Origin: an uncultured Ruminococcus sp.
GTDB lineage: Bacteria > Bacillota > Clostridia > Oscillospirales > Acutalibacteraceae
DNA: 64,000 nt
Assembly: GCA_902765855.1 (NCBI GenBank)
Contig: CACXBF010000005.1
Span: forward strand, 1-64,000
Reading direction: 5' to 3'
In this document: positions 1 to 10,062 of the stretch, in pieces
Position numbering within the stretch: the first letter of the stretch is position 1
Layout of the letters: the number at the start of each line of letters is the position of its first letter
Translations under genes and position numbers: made by a program
Notes under the pieces: model-generated
Databases searched by the model: none
The model's input: only the letters and a program-made list of their open reading frames with translations
What the model was told of the DNA's origin: nothing

Positions 1-2988
1 AACCCTAACCGCATAAGAATATGTACCTGCACTTGTTGGAGTATGCTTATAGCTTGTTGCCGTTGTTGTTTTAAGCGTTGTGTAGCTTGAGCTTGAAGGT
101 GACTTGCAGAAATAGGTATAAGTATAAGGAGCTGTACCACCTGTTGCTGCTGCTGTCATTGTAATGGATTGTCCCTTATTGATAGTTGTAGCACTGATTG
201 TTGAGTTGTTTACAAGCTCTGCTGGAGCATTGCTCTTATAAACATAACTTACAGTTATTGTGTCTGCTGTATAAACTCCAGATGCGTTTGAAGGAGTAGA
301 AGAAAGTGTATAACCTTCAAAAGTTTTAGCTGATGTTGTGTACTTATTAGTACCATCAACCATGCCCTTGAGTGTTTCCTGAGCAAGGACCTTGCCATCG
401 TCACCTGTGTAAATAACTTTTACTTTACCTGTTGGATAAACCTTTGCGTTCTTAATCCAAACTTCACCTGTTGATTCGTATCCCCTAGCAACCGTACCAC
501 CTGATGGCTCCTGAACACCTGAACCGTTATTGAAGATAACTAATGCAGATTCTGTATCTGCTGCTTCACCAACGAACCAGCCGTCGCTTTCTGCTTTCAT
601 CTGAGTTCCAGGCCACTTGCCATTATACTCAGTAGCTACTGAACCCTCTTCTGTGTATGTATACATATAAACAGAAGACCAATTGTTTGAGTTATAATAG
701 TGAACCTGAAGATTTGTAGGCTCTACATAATTATACTTAAACACAACTTTAATATTACCGGATTTGTATGTGCCTGTTGCATTGTTTGTTTGTGTGAGGT
801 CAACCTCATAGTTTTTGATAGTCTTAGGAGTTGCGGAATATGTTTCACCAATCTTGCCTGTCATTGTTGTAGAATCTGCAAGAGCAGTTCCGGTTGAAGC
901 ATCTACATAAGAAACTGAAACTGTACCAAACTTTGAAGCGTCAAGATGATAGTAGAAAGTAACTGTTGCGTCTGTTTCTGAATATGTGCCAGATGTAGAA
1001 CCTTCTGTTCTTACGAGGTCATATGTTCTTGTAAGCTCAGAATCAGCAGAAACTGTGTAAGATTCGCCGATAAGACCTACCATTGTCTGAGTCTTGAGAA
1101 CTTCGCCATTGTCTTGGTTGATATGCTTAACTATAACCTTACCCTTAGCACCCTGTGGTTCTTGGAGAAGGATTGTGCCATTAGCACCTGAATTAAATGT
1201 AACCTTACCACCAGAAACTGTGCATGTTGTATCATCATAACAGTTTGTGATAACCATACCGTCGCCCCATATAGAGGAAACATCAATAGTAATATCTTTA
1301 TTTGCCTGTGCGAAGAGTGTAGCAATAATCTTGTCCTCTACACCATTCTTGTTATATGTTCTTGAGAATGTGTAACCATTTGAAGAATCATAAGAAGAGA
1401 TAACCTTGTGCTGACCGGCACCAACTGAAAGGTGGTTATTTCTGAATGTACCAACCTTCTGCCAGTGAGAAAGAACGCCTTTGTCGATAGAATCCCAGTT
1501 CATAAAGCTTCTGAACTGATGTCCTGCACCTGGGTCAACATTTGCAAATTCGCTATTTACCAAAGGTCTGTTTGTTTCATCACCATAGTAAATCTGAACA
1601 GCACCAGGAAGCATAAGTAGGAATGAACCGGCATACTTTCTGTCGCCCTTTGCAAGAACTGTATCGTGAGAAGAAATGTAGCTCAATACATTGAAGCTAT
1701 CGTCATTATTGATAGAACTTGCATATCTGCTATATGTACTTTCAACAGAACTTGCAGATGGAATATTACTGCTATTTACAGCAGGAGCAAACTCAAAGTT
1801 AATCATTGAGTCGAAACCGCCTTCTGTATAATATGCACTCTTACCAACCTGATGTCCGAAGCATTCACCTGTCATCCAGAAGTCGAGGTCGTCAAGCTTC
1901 TTTGTCGGATTTTTTTGCTTCCACTCTTTAAGAGCAGCTACGCACTTAGTTTTAAGTATTTTCCATGCTGAAAGCTCAACATGCTTAGCAGTATCGCAGC
2001 GGAAACCATCAACGCCGTAATCACGAACCCACTCTGCAAGCCAATCTGAGATATAGCCTGTAACTGTGTTTGAAGTGCCGTATTTACTTGACTTAGCAGA
2101 ATATGTACCTTCTTTGTTCCACTTTGTCTTGAGAATTTGAGGAAGGCCTACATTATTATTTGAGCCTGTCTTGAAGTCAGGTAAGCCTGCAAGACACATT
2201 TCAATGTCACCGCCACCTTCTGTATAACCAGGGAGTCCGCAGCGAATCCAGTCAGAACCCCACCATTTGCCCCATACATCAGCAGAAGCGTTATAATCAA
2301 TATAGCCGTGATAATCGTTATTGTTTATATTTTGATGTGCATAGTAGTATGAATCCCAACCACTCTTGATTGAACCAAAACCAAACTCGTCCATATCCTT
2401 AAGTGTGTTATAACCAGCGTGGTTCATAACGATATCCATAACGATACGGATTCCATGTTCGTGAGCTGTATCAACGAGAGTTTGGAACTCTGCCTTTGTA
2501 CCGAAGTTTGCGTCAGATTCGGTGTAGTCAAGGACATAGTAGCCATGGTATGAATAGTGAGCGAAACTGTTTCCGTTACAACCTACGCAATAACCATGAA
2601 TCTGCTCATATGGAGCAGAAAGCCAGATAGCATTAACACCAAGGTCATTGAAGTAACCTTCATTGATTTTCTTTGTGATACCAGCAAAGTCACCGCCCTG
2701 GAAAGCTGCATACTGGTCATAGTTTGCAACATTACCATTCTTGTCAAGACCTCTGCCGTAGCTATGGTCATTAGATGTGTCTCCGTTATAGAAACGGTCA
2801 GTAAGTAAGAAGTAAACTGTTGCGTTATCCCAAGAGAATGGGGTATCTTTTGGACTTGTTGAAGTAGAAGCTGCGTTTACTTCTGTGTTCATCGCAGGAA
2901 TAGAGCCTGAAATGAAGCTTGTAAGAACCATAGCCATAGCTAATGCTGCACTTATGACTCTTGCACCGAATTTGCTTTTTCGTGTCAT
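1..2988 (-). CDS. Secreted multi-domain GH13 alpha-amylase, 3' end outside window
   Basis: Extracellular starch hydrolase; 996 codons are visible and no stop is reached before base 1. The ATG at 2988 follows AGAAGG. Residues 1-42 are a signal peptide with a hydrophobic core and an Ala-rich cleavage region. The GH13 catalytic domain follows: DIVMNH at 185-190, GFRCDTAKH at 328-336 with nucleophile Asp332, proton donor Glu375 in TGECFGH, and transition-state stabiliser Asp442 in SSHDT. After about residue 600 come three MucBP-like repeats (about 611-682, 684-753, 848-918), a Trp/Tyr-rich module at about 758-820 that looks like a CBM26 starch-binding domain, and a Gly/Ser/Thr-rich beta-repeat to the edge. 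A dockerin or cell-wall anchor may lie beyond the window. The family call is firm; the accessory domain names are inferred from pattern. Confidence 0.93.
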   Translation of the reverse strand, partial: MTRKSKFGARVISAALAMAMVLTSFISGSIPAMNTEVNAASTSTSPKDTPFSWDNATVYFLLTDRFYNGDTSNDHSYGRGLDKNGNVANYDQYAAFQGGDFAGITKKINEGYFNDLGVNAIWLSAPYEQIHGYCVGCNGNSFAHYSYHGYYVLDYTESDANFGTKAEFQTLVDTAHEHGIRIVMDIVMNHAGYNTLKDMDEFGFGSIKSGWDSYYYAHQNINNNDYHGYIDYNASADVWGKWWGSDWIRCGLPGYTEGGGDIEMCLAGLPDFKTGSNNNVGLPQILKTKWNKEGTYSAKSSKYGTSNTVTGYISDWLAEWVRDYGVDGFRCDTAKHVELSAWKILKTKCVAALKEWKQKNPTKKLDDLDFWMTGECFGHQVGKSAYYTEGGFDSMINFEFAPAVNSSNIPSASSVESTYSRYASSINNDDSFNVLSYISSHDTVLAKGDRKYAGSFLLMLPGAVQIYYGDETNRPLVNSEFANVDPGAGHQFRSFMNWDSIDKGVLSHWQKVGTFRNNHLSVGAGQHKVISSYDSSNGYTFSRTYNKNGVEDKIIATLFAQANKDITIDVSSIWGDGMVITNCYDDTTCTVSGGKVTFNSGANGTILLQEPQGAKGKVIVKHINQDNGEVLKTQTMVGLIGESYTVSADSELTRTYDLVRTEGSTSGTYSETDATVTFYYHLDASKFGTVSVSYVDASTGTALADSTTMTGKIGETYSATPKTIKNYEVDLTQTNNATGTYKSGNIKVVFKYNYVEPTNLQVHYYNSNNWSSVYMYTYTEEGSVATEYNGKWPGTQMKAESDGWFVGEAADTESALVIFNNGSGVQEPSGGTVARGYESTGEVWIKNAKVYPTGKVKVIYTGDDGKVLAQETLKGMVDGTNKYTTSAKTFEGYTLSSTPSNASGVYTADTITVSYVYKSNAPAELVNNSTISATTINKGQSITMTAAATGGTAPYTYTYFCKSPSSSSYTTLKTTTATSYKHTPTSAGTYSYAVRV

Positions 2989-3289
2989 TTTTTTCCTTCT
3001 TTCTAAAATTTCGTCAAATTGTTTGCTTAGTTAACTGCCTAAAACTAAGTTTCACCTCCATTATAATAGAAATTTAATACAAGATTTACTATGACTGCAC
3101 AATTTTCACACAGTCGTCATATATAATTTAACCTTTTTTGTTATAAATTTAATTCTAAATAAGAAATAAATGTCAGTTTTTACCTTATAAAGCAAAATTC
3201 GCTCTTTTAAACAAACAAAGTATATTTTTTTTGGTTAAATATTCTAATGATTTTAAATTATAACAAAATATCTATATCTCACAATATAC
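2989..3289. other. AT-rich gap upstream of the amylase
   Basis: This gap holds the amylase ribosome site and, on the minus strand, a TATAAT at 3061-3066 that could be its -10. I see no good -35 at 17 bp. A TTAGTT/AACTAA inverted pair lies between the -10 and the start codon and could bind a regulator. There is no coding frame. Confidence 0.4.
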
Positions 3290-3322
3290 AAAAAATCCTC
3301 TGCCTTTCGACAGAGGATTTTT
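3290..3322 (-). terminator. Terminator of the ribosomal operon
   Basis: A 12-bp stem (AAAAATCCTCTG pairing with CAGAGGATTTTT) around an 8-nt loop ends in a T-run on the minus strand, 16 bp after the rplQ stop. The stem has T-runs on both sides, so it could also stop plus-strand transcription. Confidence 0.85.
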
Positions 3323-3337
3323 ATAAATTATATTAAA

Positions 3338-3679
3338 TTAGATAAGCTCAATGATAGCCATCTCAGCTGCGTCACCGCGGCGTGGTCCAAGCTTTGTAAT
3401 TCTTGTATATCCGCCGTTCTTATCAGCATACTTAGGAGCAATCTCCTTAAAGAGCTTTTGTGCTACATCTTCCTTTGTGATGAAAGAAAGAACGAGTCTC
3501 TTATTATGAAGATTTTCTTCCTTAGCTATTGTAATGAACTTCTCAGCCAAAGAGCTGACCTCTTTAGCACGAGTTACAGTTGTCTCTATCTTGCCATTCT
3601 CAAAGAGAAATGTTACCATTGCTCTGAGCATAGCGGTTCTGTGGGCAGTATCCCTGCCGAGCTTTCTTGTACCTGGCAT
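3338..3679 (-). CDS. rplQ: 50S ribosomal protein L17
   Basis: Large-subunit protein near the peptide exit tunnel; 113 aa, the normal length for the short bacterial form. The N-terminus [19 protein letters not shown] is the family signature. It is the last gene of the operon, 41 bp after rpoA, with GGAGTG before the ATG and a strong hairpin terminator just downstream. Confidence 0.98.
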   Translation of the reverse strand: MPGTRKLGRDTAHRTAMLRAMVTFLFENGKIETTVTRAKEVSSLAEKFITIAKEENLHNKRLVLSFITKEDVAQKLFKEIAPKYADKNGGYTRITKLGPRRGDAAEMAIIELI

Positions 3680-3720
3680 AGATATTCACTCCTTTACCTT
3701 TTGGTTTGGTGATTGAAGAA

Positions 3721-4674
3721 TTATTCTTCCTCGTTTTGTAAACTGAAACCGAGACTTGTCAACTTCTCGACAACCTCTTCAAGCGATTTGCGTCCAAGGT
3801 TACGAACCTTCATCATATCATCCTCAGACTTATTGATGAGGTCTTCGACTGTATTTATTCCAGCACGTTTTAGGCAGTTAAAGGAACGAACCGAAAGGTC
3901 GAGCTCCTCTATTGTCATCTCAAGAACCTTTTCCTTGCCCTTATCATCTTTTTCTACCATAATTTCGGTACTGCTGCCCTTATCAGATAGATTTACGAAA
4001 AGGTTAAGATGCTCTGTGAGAACCTTCGCTGCAAGCGAAACTGCCTCTTGTGCATTTATAACTCCGTTAGTCCAGACGTCGAGCGTTAGCTTGTCATAGT
4101 CTGTGATTTGACCTACACGAGTATTCTCGACAGTATAATTAACCTTGAGAACAGGAGTGTAGATAGAATCAACGGGGAGAACTCCGATAACATTCTGTGG
4201 CATACTTGCCTTATTTTTCTCGGCAGAAATATATCCACGACCTCTATCAAGAGTAATCTCCATATTGAGTTTAGCTCCCTCGCCGAGTGTGGCAATGTGC
4301 ATATCAGGGTTGAGTATTTCAACTTCGCTATCACACTTGATTGAATCAGCTGTGACATTGCAAGGACCTTCAGCAGAGATATTAACTACCTTAGGACCGT
4401 TGCAATAAAGCTTAGCTGTAAGACCCTTCATATTGAGGACGATTTCTGTTACATCCTCTTTAACTCCGGGAATTGTAGAAAATTCGTGGAGCACACCATC
4501 AATCTTAATTGATGTTACAGCAACACCTTCGAGAGAAGAAAGAAGAACTCTTCTAAGGCTATTGCCGAGTGTGTTGCCAAAGCCTCGCTCGAGAGGCTCG
4601 ACTACGAACTTACCGAAAGTACCGTCCGTTGTAAGCTCGGCTGTGTCTATTCGTGGCTTTTCTATCTCAATCAT
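3721..4674 (-). CDS. rpoA: RNA polymerase alpha subunit
   Basis: Scaffold subunit that dimerises to nucleate RNA polymerase; 317 aa, full length. The N-terminal assembly domain (about 1-230) holds the conserved [19 protein letters not shown] segment. A linker leads to the C-terminal domain (about 250-310), whose helix-hairpin region [11 protein letters not shown] contacts UP elements and activators. It sits between rpsD and rplQ, its standard place, with gaps of 67 and 41 bp. Confidence 0.98.
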   Translation of the reverse strand: MIEIEKPRIDTAELTTDGTFGKFVVEPLERGFGNTLGNSLRRVLLSSLEGVAVTSIKIDGVLHEFSTIPGVKEDVTEIVLNMKGLTAKLYCNGPKVVNISAEGPCNVTADSIKCDSEVEILNPDMHIATLGEGAKLNMEITLDRGRGYISAEKNKASMPQNVIGVLPVDSIYTPVLKVNYTVENTRVGQITDYDKLTLDVWTNGVINAQEAVSLAAKVLTEHLNLFVNLSDKGSSTEIMVEKDDKGKEKVLEMTIEELDLSVRSFNCLKRAGINTVEDLINKSEDDMMKVRNLGRKSLEEVVEKLTSLGFSLQNEEE

Positions 4675-4741
4675 TAGCTAACCTCCTTAACAGACAGCGG
4701 CATATGCCGCCAAAAAGTGCATCCTGCAATAATCGACCGGA

Positions 4742-5338
4742 TTACTTGGAGTACAACTCAACGATAAGGTGAGCTTCTACATCATAATCAAGATCTTCAA
4801 TGTTTGGCATACGAGTTACTTTTGCTGAGAATTCATCTTTGTTAACTTCGAGCCAAAGCGGAACGATTCTTCCGTTTGTTTCTTCTACATTAGCCTTGAA
4901 CTTAGGGCTGCTCTTGCTCTTATCTCTGAGGGAGATAACATCGCCAACCTTAATTCTATAAGAAGGAATATCTACTCTCTTACCGTTTACGAGGAAGTGA
5001 CCGTGATTAACGAGCTGTCTTGCCTCTCTTCTTGTAAGAGCGAGTCCCATTCTGAAAACAACATTATCAAGTCTGGATTCGAGGCAAACGATAAGGTTAT
5101 TACCTGCTTGACCTTCCATCTTAGAAGCGATCTCATAGTAGTGATAGAACTGCTTCTCAAGAACGCCATAGATGAACTTGAGCTTCTGCTTCTCTTTGAG
5201 CTGGAGTCCGTACTCAGAAACCTTTCTTCTGCTATTAGCATTAGGATTCATCTTGGATTCCTTATTGATGCCGACAACTGCCGGGCTGATGCCCAAATAT
5301 CTGCATCTCTTTAAAACTGGATCTCTCTGAACTGCCAT
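4742..5338 (-). CDS. rpsD: 30S ribosomal protein S4
   Basis: Primary 16S rRNA-binding assembly protein; 198 aa. The S4 RNA-binding domain is clear at about 88-150 (RLDNVVFRMGLALTRREARQ, then VNGKRVDIPSY). The N-terminus has no paired CxxC motifs, so this is the zinc-free form. In Firmicutes S4 is often encoded outside this operon; here it keeps the alpha-operon place between rpsK and rpoA. Confidence 0.97.
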   Translation of the reverse strand: MAVQRDPVLKRCRYLGISPAVVGINKESKMNPNANSRRKVSEYGLQLKEKQKLKFIYGVLEKQFYHYYEIASKMEGQAGNNLIVCLESRLDNVVFRMGLALTRREARQLVNHGHFLVNGKRVDIPSYRIKVGDVISLRDKSKSSPKFKANVEETNGRIVPLWLEVNKDEFSAKVTRMPNIEDLDYDVEAHLIVELYSK

Positions 5339-5364
5339 TTATCTAAACACCTCCAAATTTTATA

Positions 5365-5769
5365 CTAAACGCGTCTTCTCTTAGGAGGACGGCAACCATT
5401 GTGTGGGATTGGAGTAACATCTTTAATCATGCTGACTTCAAGACCTGCTGTCTGAAGAGCACGAATTGCTGCCTCACGACCTGCACCTGGTCCCTTAACA
5501 TATACTTCAACAGACTTCATGCCGTGCTCCATAGCAACCTTAGCTGCTGTTTCTGCAGCTGACTGAGCTGCGAAAGGAGTAGACTTTCTTGAACCTCTGA
5601 AGCCGAGTTCGCCTGCGCTTGCCCAAGAAATAGCATTGCCCTGTGTATCAGATATAGTAACAATAGTGTTATTGAAGGTTGACTGAATGTGTGCTGCACC
5701 CTTTTCGATGTTCTTGCGTTCACGACGTCTGCGGACGCCTGTCTTCTTAGCACCCTTTTGTACTGCCAT
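5365..5769 (-). CDS. rpsK: 30S ribosomal protein S11
   Basis: Platform protein of the small subunit that touches the E site and mRNA; 134 aa. The family block [20 protein letters not shown] and the ending CRPPKRRRV are both present. The ATG follows TAGGAGGG and the gene lies 19 bp after rpsM. Confidence 0.98.
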   Translation of the reverse strand: MAVQKGAKKTGVRRRRERKNIEKGAAHIQSTFNNTIVTISDTQGNAISWASAGELGFRGSRKSTPFAAQSAAETAAKVAMEHGMKSVEVYVKGPGAGREAAIRALQTAGLEVSMIKDVTPIPHNGCRPPKRRRV

Positions 5770-5788
5770 CGATTAATCCCTCCTAAGA

Positions 5789-6157
5789 TTATTTCTTTTT
5801 GTTCGCCATAGTCTTGCGTGGTCCCTTGCGAGTACGAGCGTTTGTCTTTGAACGCTGGCCTCTTACCGGAAGACTCTTGCGGTGACGAACGCCGCGGTAG
5901 CAACCGATTTCGATAAGTCTCTTAATATCGAAAGCAATGTCTCGTCTGAGATCACCCTCAACGCGGCAGTTATGATCGATATACTCACGAAGCTTAGAAA
6001 TATCATCCTCTGTGAGGTCTCTGACTCTTGTGTCAGGGTTGATGCCTGTGGCTTCGATAATGTTTGTAGCTGTCTTACGGCCGATACCATAGATATATGT
6101 GAGGCCGATTTCTATTCTTTTATCTCTGGGTAAGTCAACGCCTGCTATACGCGCCAT
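5789..6157 (-). CDS. rpsM: 30S ribosomal protein S13
   Basis: Head protein of the small subunit forming bridges B1a/B1b and contacting P-site tRNA; 122 aa. It opens with [20 protein letters not shown] and carries the helix-turn-helix and [13 protein letters not shown] tail typical of S13. Gaps are 34 bp to rpmJ upstream and 19 bp to rpsK downstream. Confidence 0.98.
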   Translation of the reverse strand: MARIAGVDLPRDKRIEIGLTYIYGIGRKTATNIIEATGINPDTRVRDLTEDDISKLREYIDHNCRVEGDLRRDIAFDIKRLIEIGCYRGVRHRKSLPVRGQRSKTNARTRKGPRKTMANKKK

Positions 6158-6191
6158 ACTTTTAGCACCTCCATAAATTCCAAAGCGTCAA

Positions 6192-6305
6192 TTAACCCTG
6201 ACGCTGCTTATGCTTCGGATTTTCGCAGATAACCATAATCTTGCCCTTACGCTTGATTACCTTGCACTTTTCGCAAATTTTTTTAACAGAAGGTCTGACT
6301 TTCAT
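6192..6305 (-). CDS. rpmJ: 50S ribosomal protein L36
   Basis: A 37-aa large-subunit protein. It reads [19 protein letters not shown] at the start and has the zinc ligands Cys11, Cys14, Cys27 and a His at 32, so it is the C+ zinc-binding paralogue. The position between infA and rpsM is standard. The ATG at 6305 is preceded by GAAAGGA. Confidence 0.96.
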   Translation of the reverse strand: MKVRPSVKKICEKCKVIKRKGKIMVICENPKHKQRQG

Positions 6306-6337
6306 TTATATCCTTCCTTTCATGTTAACAATATATA

Positions 6338-6556
6338 TTACTTGCTTCGCCATGTGATACGACCCTTTGTAAGGTCATATGGCGACATTTCGATTGTAAC
6401 CTTATCACCGGGAAGTATACGAATAAAATTCATTCTGAGTTTTCCCGATATATGAGCGTTAATTGTGTGTCCATTAGGAAGTTCTACTACAAACTGAGCG
6501 TTTGGCAATGCTTCCTTAACTGTACCTTCGATTTCGATTACATCCTGCTTTGACAA
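6338..6556 (-). CDS. infA: Translation initiation factor IF-1
   Basis: 72-aa single OB-fold protein that binds the A site during initiation. Family motifs [20 protein letters not shown] and [19 protein letters not shown] are intact, and it ends GRITWRSK, the usual terminus. It is 39 bp after the KOW-protein gene and starts behind GAGGTTATTAA. Confidence 0.98.
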   Translation of the reverse strand: MSKQDVIEIEGTVKEALPNAQFVVELPNGHTINAHISGKLRMNFIRILPGDKVTIEMSPYDLTKGRITWRSK

Positions 6557-6595
6557 TTTAATAACCTCCTCATATCAGTATAAGACAAACTTATT

Positions 6596-6856
6596 TCAGA
6601 GTGTCTGTTCTTCATCATCGGCGTTAAAAGCCGAAAGAAACTTTCTGATTCCACGGTTGGTCCGCATTGAAGCCTCATCAGCAACTGTATTAGTTACTGC
6701 AAGGTGTATCAGGTTTTTCTTCTTTGTCTTTTCAAGTGTTCTTCTTTTTCCGTCGCAGATAACTGCGAATTTGGAATCGCACTCTAATATAATGAAGAAA
6801 CCACCTTTATCGTGTCCGTTAAGGGAGCGAACAACCAATCCTTTTTTAAATTCCAT
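6596..6856 (-). CDS. KOW-domain RNA-binding protein (L14e/L6e/L27e-like)
   Basis: An 86-aa basic protein encoded between map and infA, a placement seen in many Clostridia. It opens MEFKKGLVVRSLNGHDKGG, a KOW-type turn, with a Lys-rich middle (EKTKKKNL) and an acidic tail. I start it at the ATG at 6856, behind AGAAAGGA; an in-frame ATG at 6880 would overlap map by 4 nt and has no better ribosome site. It is probably ribosome-associated; its exact role is not known to me. Confidence 0.85.
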   Translation of the reverse strand: MEFKKGLVVRSLNGHDKGGFFIILECDSKFAVICDGKRRTLEKTKKKNLIHLAVTNTVADEASMRTNRGIRKFLSAFNADDEEQTL

Positions 6857-6876
6857 AACCACAATCGTCCTTTCTC

Positions 6877-7626
6877 TCAAGGAAGTGTCATTATAACAGG
6901 TCCATCAGATGTTATTGCGATTGTATGCTCAAAATGAGCCGAAAGGCTTCCGTCTGCTGTGACGGTGGTCCATCCATCGCTGAGAACCTTAACCTCGTGG
7001 TTGCCGGCATTTATCATAGGCTCAATGGCTATTGTCATACCAGGTAGAAGGCGCACACCACGCCCCGGTGTGCCGTAATTTGGTACACTTGGATCTTCAT
7101 GCAGCTTCGCACCTACTCCGTGACCGACGAAATCTCGTACCACCGAGTAACTGCGCGGCTCGACATACCTCTGTACCGCGCTTCCGATATCGCCGATTCT
7201 ATTACCTGCGACAGCCTTTTTGATACCTTCAAAAAGTGCTTCACGGGTTGTATCGAGTAGAGCCTGAGCTTCCTTAGAAATATCACCGCAGGCAAAAGTC
7301 CATGCGTTGTCTCCGTGATAACCCTGAAGGCAAGCACCAACATCTATGCTGACGATATCACCTTTTTTCAAGATTTTACTCTTGCTTGGTATGCCGTGGA
7401 TGACTACATTATTAACAGATATACACGCACTTGCGGGAAATCCGCCGTAGCCGAGAAACGATGGGGTTGCCCCCTGTTCCTCGATATACTTACGGACAAT
7501 CCTGTCGATTTCGAGTGTTGAAACACCCGGCTCGACTGCTTCACCAGCTAATCGCAAGGCTTTTTGAGAAACTCTGCCCGCATTACGCATGGCAGAGATT
7601 TCACGAGTTGTTTTGAGGACTACCAT
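6877..7626 (-). CDS. map: Type I methionine aminopeptidase
   Basis: Removes the initiator methionine co-translationally; 249 aa with a pita-bread fold. Metal ligands are in SIDVGACLQGYHGDNAWTF (two Asp), in GHGVG (His), and in the Glu residues of IAIEPM and AHFEHTIAI. It sits 2 bp after adk, whose end carries its GAGG ribosome site, so the two are probably translationally coupled. Confidence 0.97.
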   Translation of the reverse strand: MVVLKTTREISAMRNAGRVSQKALRLAGEAVEPGVSTLEIDRIVRKYIEEQGATPSFLGYGGFPASACISVNNVVIHGIPSKSKILKKGDIVSIDVGACLQGYHGDNAWTFACGDISKEAQALLDTTREALFEGIKKAVAGNRIGDIGSAVQRYVEPRSYSVVRDFVGHGVGAKLHEDPSVPNYGTPGRGVRLLPGMTIAIEPMINAGNHEVKVLSDGWTTVTADGSLSAHFEHTIAITSDGPVIMTLP

Positions 7627-7628
7627 TT

Positions 7629-8261
7629 TTAAGCCTCAAGAGCTTCTATAAGAAGTCGAGTTGTATCTTCGATTTCTTCCTGACCCTCAACAACTGTGAG
7701 CTTACCTTGCTTCTCATAGTAATCCTTAAGAGGTTCTGTTTCACTATGATAAACATCAAGGCGTGACTTAACTGTGTCAGGATGGTCATCCTTGCGTTGA
7801 ATAAGGGTGCCTGAGCAAGCGTCGCAAACGCCCTCAAACTTAGGCTTTTTATACTCAAGGTGATAACTTGCGCCACACTTTTCGCAGACACGGCGTCCGG
7901 ACATTCTATTTATTATCTTTTCATCAGGTACTTCAATATCGATTACCTTGTCGATAATAATTCCCATCTTATCCAGAGCCTCAGCCTGAGGAATAGTTCT
8001 TGGAAAGCCATCGAGAATGAAACCGTCCTTGCAATCGTCCTTGACGATTCTTTCCTTAATGATGCCGATAACGACTTCATCAGGAACAAGAGCTCCGGAT
8101 TCCATATAGCTCTTGGCTTTAAGCCCCATCTCTGTGCCGGTTTTCAACGCCTCACGGATAATGTTACCCGTAGAAATTGCGGGAATATTGTAGCGATTGC
8201 AGATAACCTCGGCCTGTGTGCCCTTACCTGCACCTGGTGCTCCGAGAAGTATGATTTTCAT
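7629..8261 (-). CDS. adk: Adenylate kinase, zinc-LID type
   Basis: Interconverts ATP, ADP and AMP; 210 aa. The P-loop GAPGAGKGTQ is at residues 7-16 and FILDGFPRT at 81-89. The LID carries four cysteines (126, 129, 146, 149) that form the structural zinc site common in Gram-positives. The gene is in the usual secY-adk-map run, 24 bp after secY. Confidence 0.98.
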   Translation of the reverse strand: MKIILLGAPGAGKGTQAEVICNRYNIPAISTGNIIREALKTGTEMGLKAKSYMESGALVPDEVVIGIIKERIVKDDCKDGFILDGFPRTIPQAEALDKMGIIIDKVIDIEVPDEKIINRMSGRRVCEKCGASYHLEYKKPKFEGVCDACSGTLIQRKDDHPDTVKSRLDVYHSETEPLKDYYEKQGKLTVVEGQEEIEDTTRLLIEALEA

Positions 8262-8285
8262 AAAATGTACTCCTTTCAGGATTCA

Positions 8286-9602
8286 TCAGTCAAGGAAACC
8301 CTTATAATGACGCATCATCATCTGTGACTCAAGCTGCTTCAATGTTTCAAGAGCAACACCAACGAGAATGATAACTGATGTACCACCCATCATAAGGCTA
8401 CTTGTATTCAAACCTGTAAGCTTTGAATAGAGAAGCGGAACAAGAGCAATAACTGCGAGGAATAATGCACCAATCAAAGTGATTTTTGACAATACCTTGG
8501 CAATAAAATCTACAGTTGGCTTACCAGGTCTGATACCTGGGATTGTTCCATTATTCTGACGGAGATTATTGGCCATTTCTACCGGATTATACTGAATTGC
8601 AACATAGAAATATGCAAACCCGAGAATGAGCAGGAACTCAAGAGCGATATAAAGCCAACCGCCCATAGAGAAAGCATTAAAGAAGCCTCTCCAGAAACCT
8701 GTAATATTCTGTGAGCCGATAAAGAACTCTATCGTGCTTGGAATAGAAAGAATCGAGCTTGCGAAGATTATTGGCATAACACCAGAGAGACCAACCTTAA
8801 TTGGAAGGTGGCTGCTCTGACCACCGTACATTTTACGACCAACAACACGCTTTGCGTATTGAATTGGAATACGGCGTTCTGCTTCGTTCATAAAAACGAT
8901 AAGCCATACGATTACAAGAGATATAATAACATAAAGTGGAACAAGAATCAAATACTGTGTTTGACCATTTACTCCGAGCATAAAGAAATTATAAAGTCCT
9001 GTAAACATATAAGGGATTCTTGCGACGATACCTGCGAAAAGGATAATTGAAATACCGTTGCCGATACCCTTTTGGTTAATTTGTTCACCAAGCCACATCA
9101 TAAGAGCTGTGCCTGCGGTAAATGTAAGAATGATAGTTGCCGCAGCAAAAACGCCATAGAAACCATCTGTATATGTTACTATCTTAGAAGCTGAAAGCCA
9201 CCAGTAGTAAGCACCACCTTGGATAAGACCAAGGAGAACTGTAACATATCTTGTAATCTTACCTATTTTCTTTCTGCCTTCTTCGCCTTCTTTAGAAAGA
9301 CGCTCGAGAGCAGGAATTGCAACAGTCAGAAGCTGGATGATAATTGACGAGTTGATATATGGTGTAACTGACATAGCGAACAATGTTGCGTTAGAGAACG
9401 CACCACCCGACATTGTGTCGAGATAAGCGAGCATACCACCATTTTCGGAAAGATTGCCCATAAGTGAGTTCAACGCAGTAATATCAAGAAACGGAACAGG
9501 AATAACTGAACCGATTCTAAATATTATGATTATAAAAAGTGTAAAAAGAATTTTTTTGCGAAGATCAGGAATACCCCAGGCGTTTCTGATTGTTTTGAAC
9601 AA
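8286..9602 (-). CDS. secY: Sec translocon channel subunit SecY
   Basis: Ten-helix inner-membrane channel for secretory and membrane proteins; 438 aa. The start MFKTIRNAWGIPDLRKKILF, the plug region after helix 1, and the cytosolic loop AYFYVAIQYNPVEMANNLR with IPGIRPGKPT are typical. Its start abuts the rplO stop with no gap. The secreted amylase and lipoprotein in this window would use it. Confidence 0.98.
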   Translation of the reverse strand: MFKTIRNAWGIPDLRKKILFTLFIIIIFRIGSVIPVPFLDITALNSLMGNLSENGGMLAYLDTMSGGAFSNATLFAMSVTPYINSSIIIQLLTVAIPALERLSKEGEEGRKKIGKITRYVTVLLGLIQGGAYYWWLSASKIVTYTDGFYGVFAAATIILTFTAGTALMMWLGEQINQKGIGNGISIILFAGIVARIPYMFTGLYNFFMLGVNGQTQYLILVPLYVIISLVIVWLIVFMNEAERRIPIQYAKRVVGRKMYGGQSSHLPIKVGLSGVMPIIFASSILSIPSTIEFFIGSQNITGFWRGFFNAFSMGGWLYIALEFLLILGFAYFYVAIQYNPVEMANNLRQNNGTIPGIRPGKPTVDFIAKVLSKITLIGALFLAVIALVPLLYSKLTGLNTSSLMMGGTSVIILVGVALETLKQLESQMMMRHYKGFLD

Positions 9603-10043
9603 TTAAACCACCTCGGCCTTTCCTCCGGCGGCTTCAATTTTCTGCTTTGCAGACTCAGAATATGCAGCAACCTTAACAGTGAGCTTCTTAGAAATTTCAC
9701 CATTTCCAAGAAGCTTTATGCCATCGTATTCTTTCTTAACGATACCTGCGTTAATGAGAGCCTGTGCATCAACTTCTGCTCCATCATCAAACTTATTAAG
9801 ATCAGAAACATTGATTGCAACAATCTTCTTTGCGAAGATATTATTAAAGCCTCTCTTAGGGATTCTTCTTTGGAGAGGCATCTGGCCACCTTCGAATCCA
9901 GGACGAATGCTTCCGCCTGAACGAGCCTTTTGACCCTTATGACCCTTACCGGCTGTCTTGCCTTGGCCTGAACCATGGCCTCTGCCGATTCTCTTGCGTT
10001 CCTTAGTTGAACCCTCAACTGCTGTTAATTCGTGCAATTTCAT
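9603..10043 (-). CDS. rplO: 50S ribosomal protein L15
   Basis: 146-aa 23S rRNA-binding assembly protein. [20 protein letters not shown] leads into the Gly/Lys/Arg-rich stretch typical of L15. I start at the ATG at 10043 because GAAGGAGGTGCGAGTAAG sits directly before it; an upstream ATG at 10073 would add ten non-conserved residues that contain that ribosome site. Confidence 0.96.
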   Translation of the reverse strand: MKLHELTAVEGSTKERKRIGRGHGSGQGKTAGKGHKGQKARSGGSIRPGFEGGQMPLQRRIPKRGFNNIFAKKIVAINVSDLNKFDDGAEVDAQALINAGIVKKEYDGIKLLGNGEISKKLTVKVAAYSESAKQKIEAAGGKAEVV

Positions 10044-10062
10044 CTTACTCGCACCTCCTTCT

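Noticed and set aside
700-897. Plus-strand frames inside the amylase, ribosomal and polC genes
   Set aside because: They are shadows of strongly conserved minus-strand genes, lack ribosome sites and have unlikely composition.
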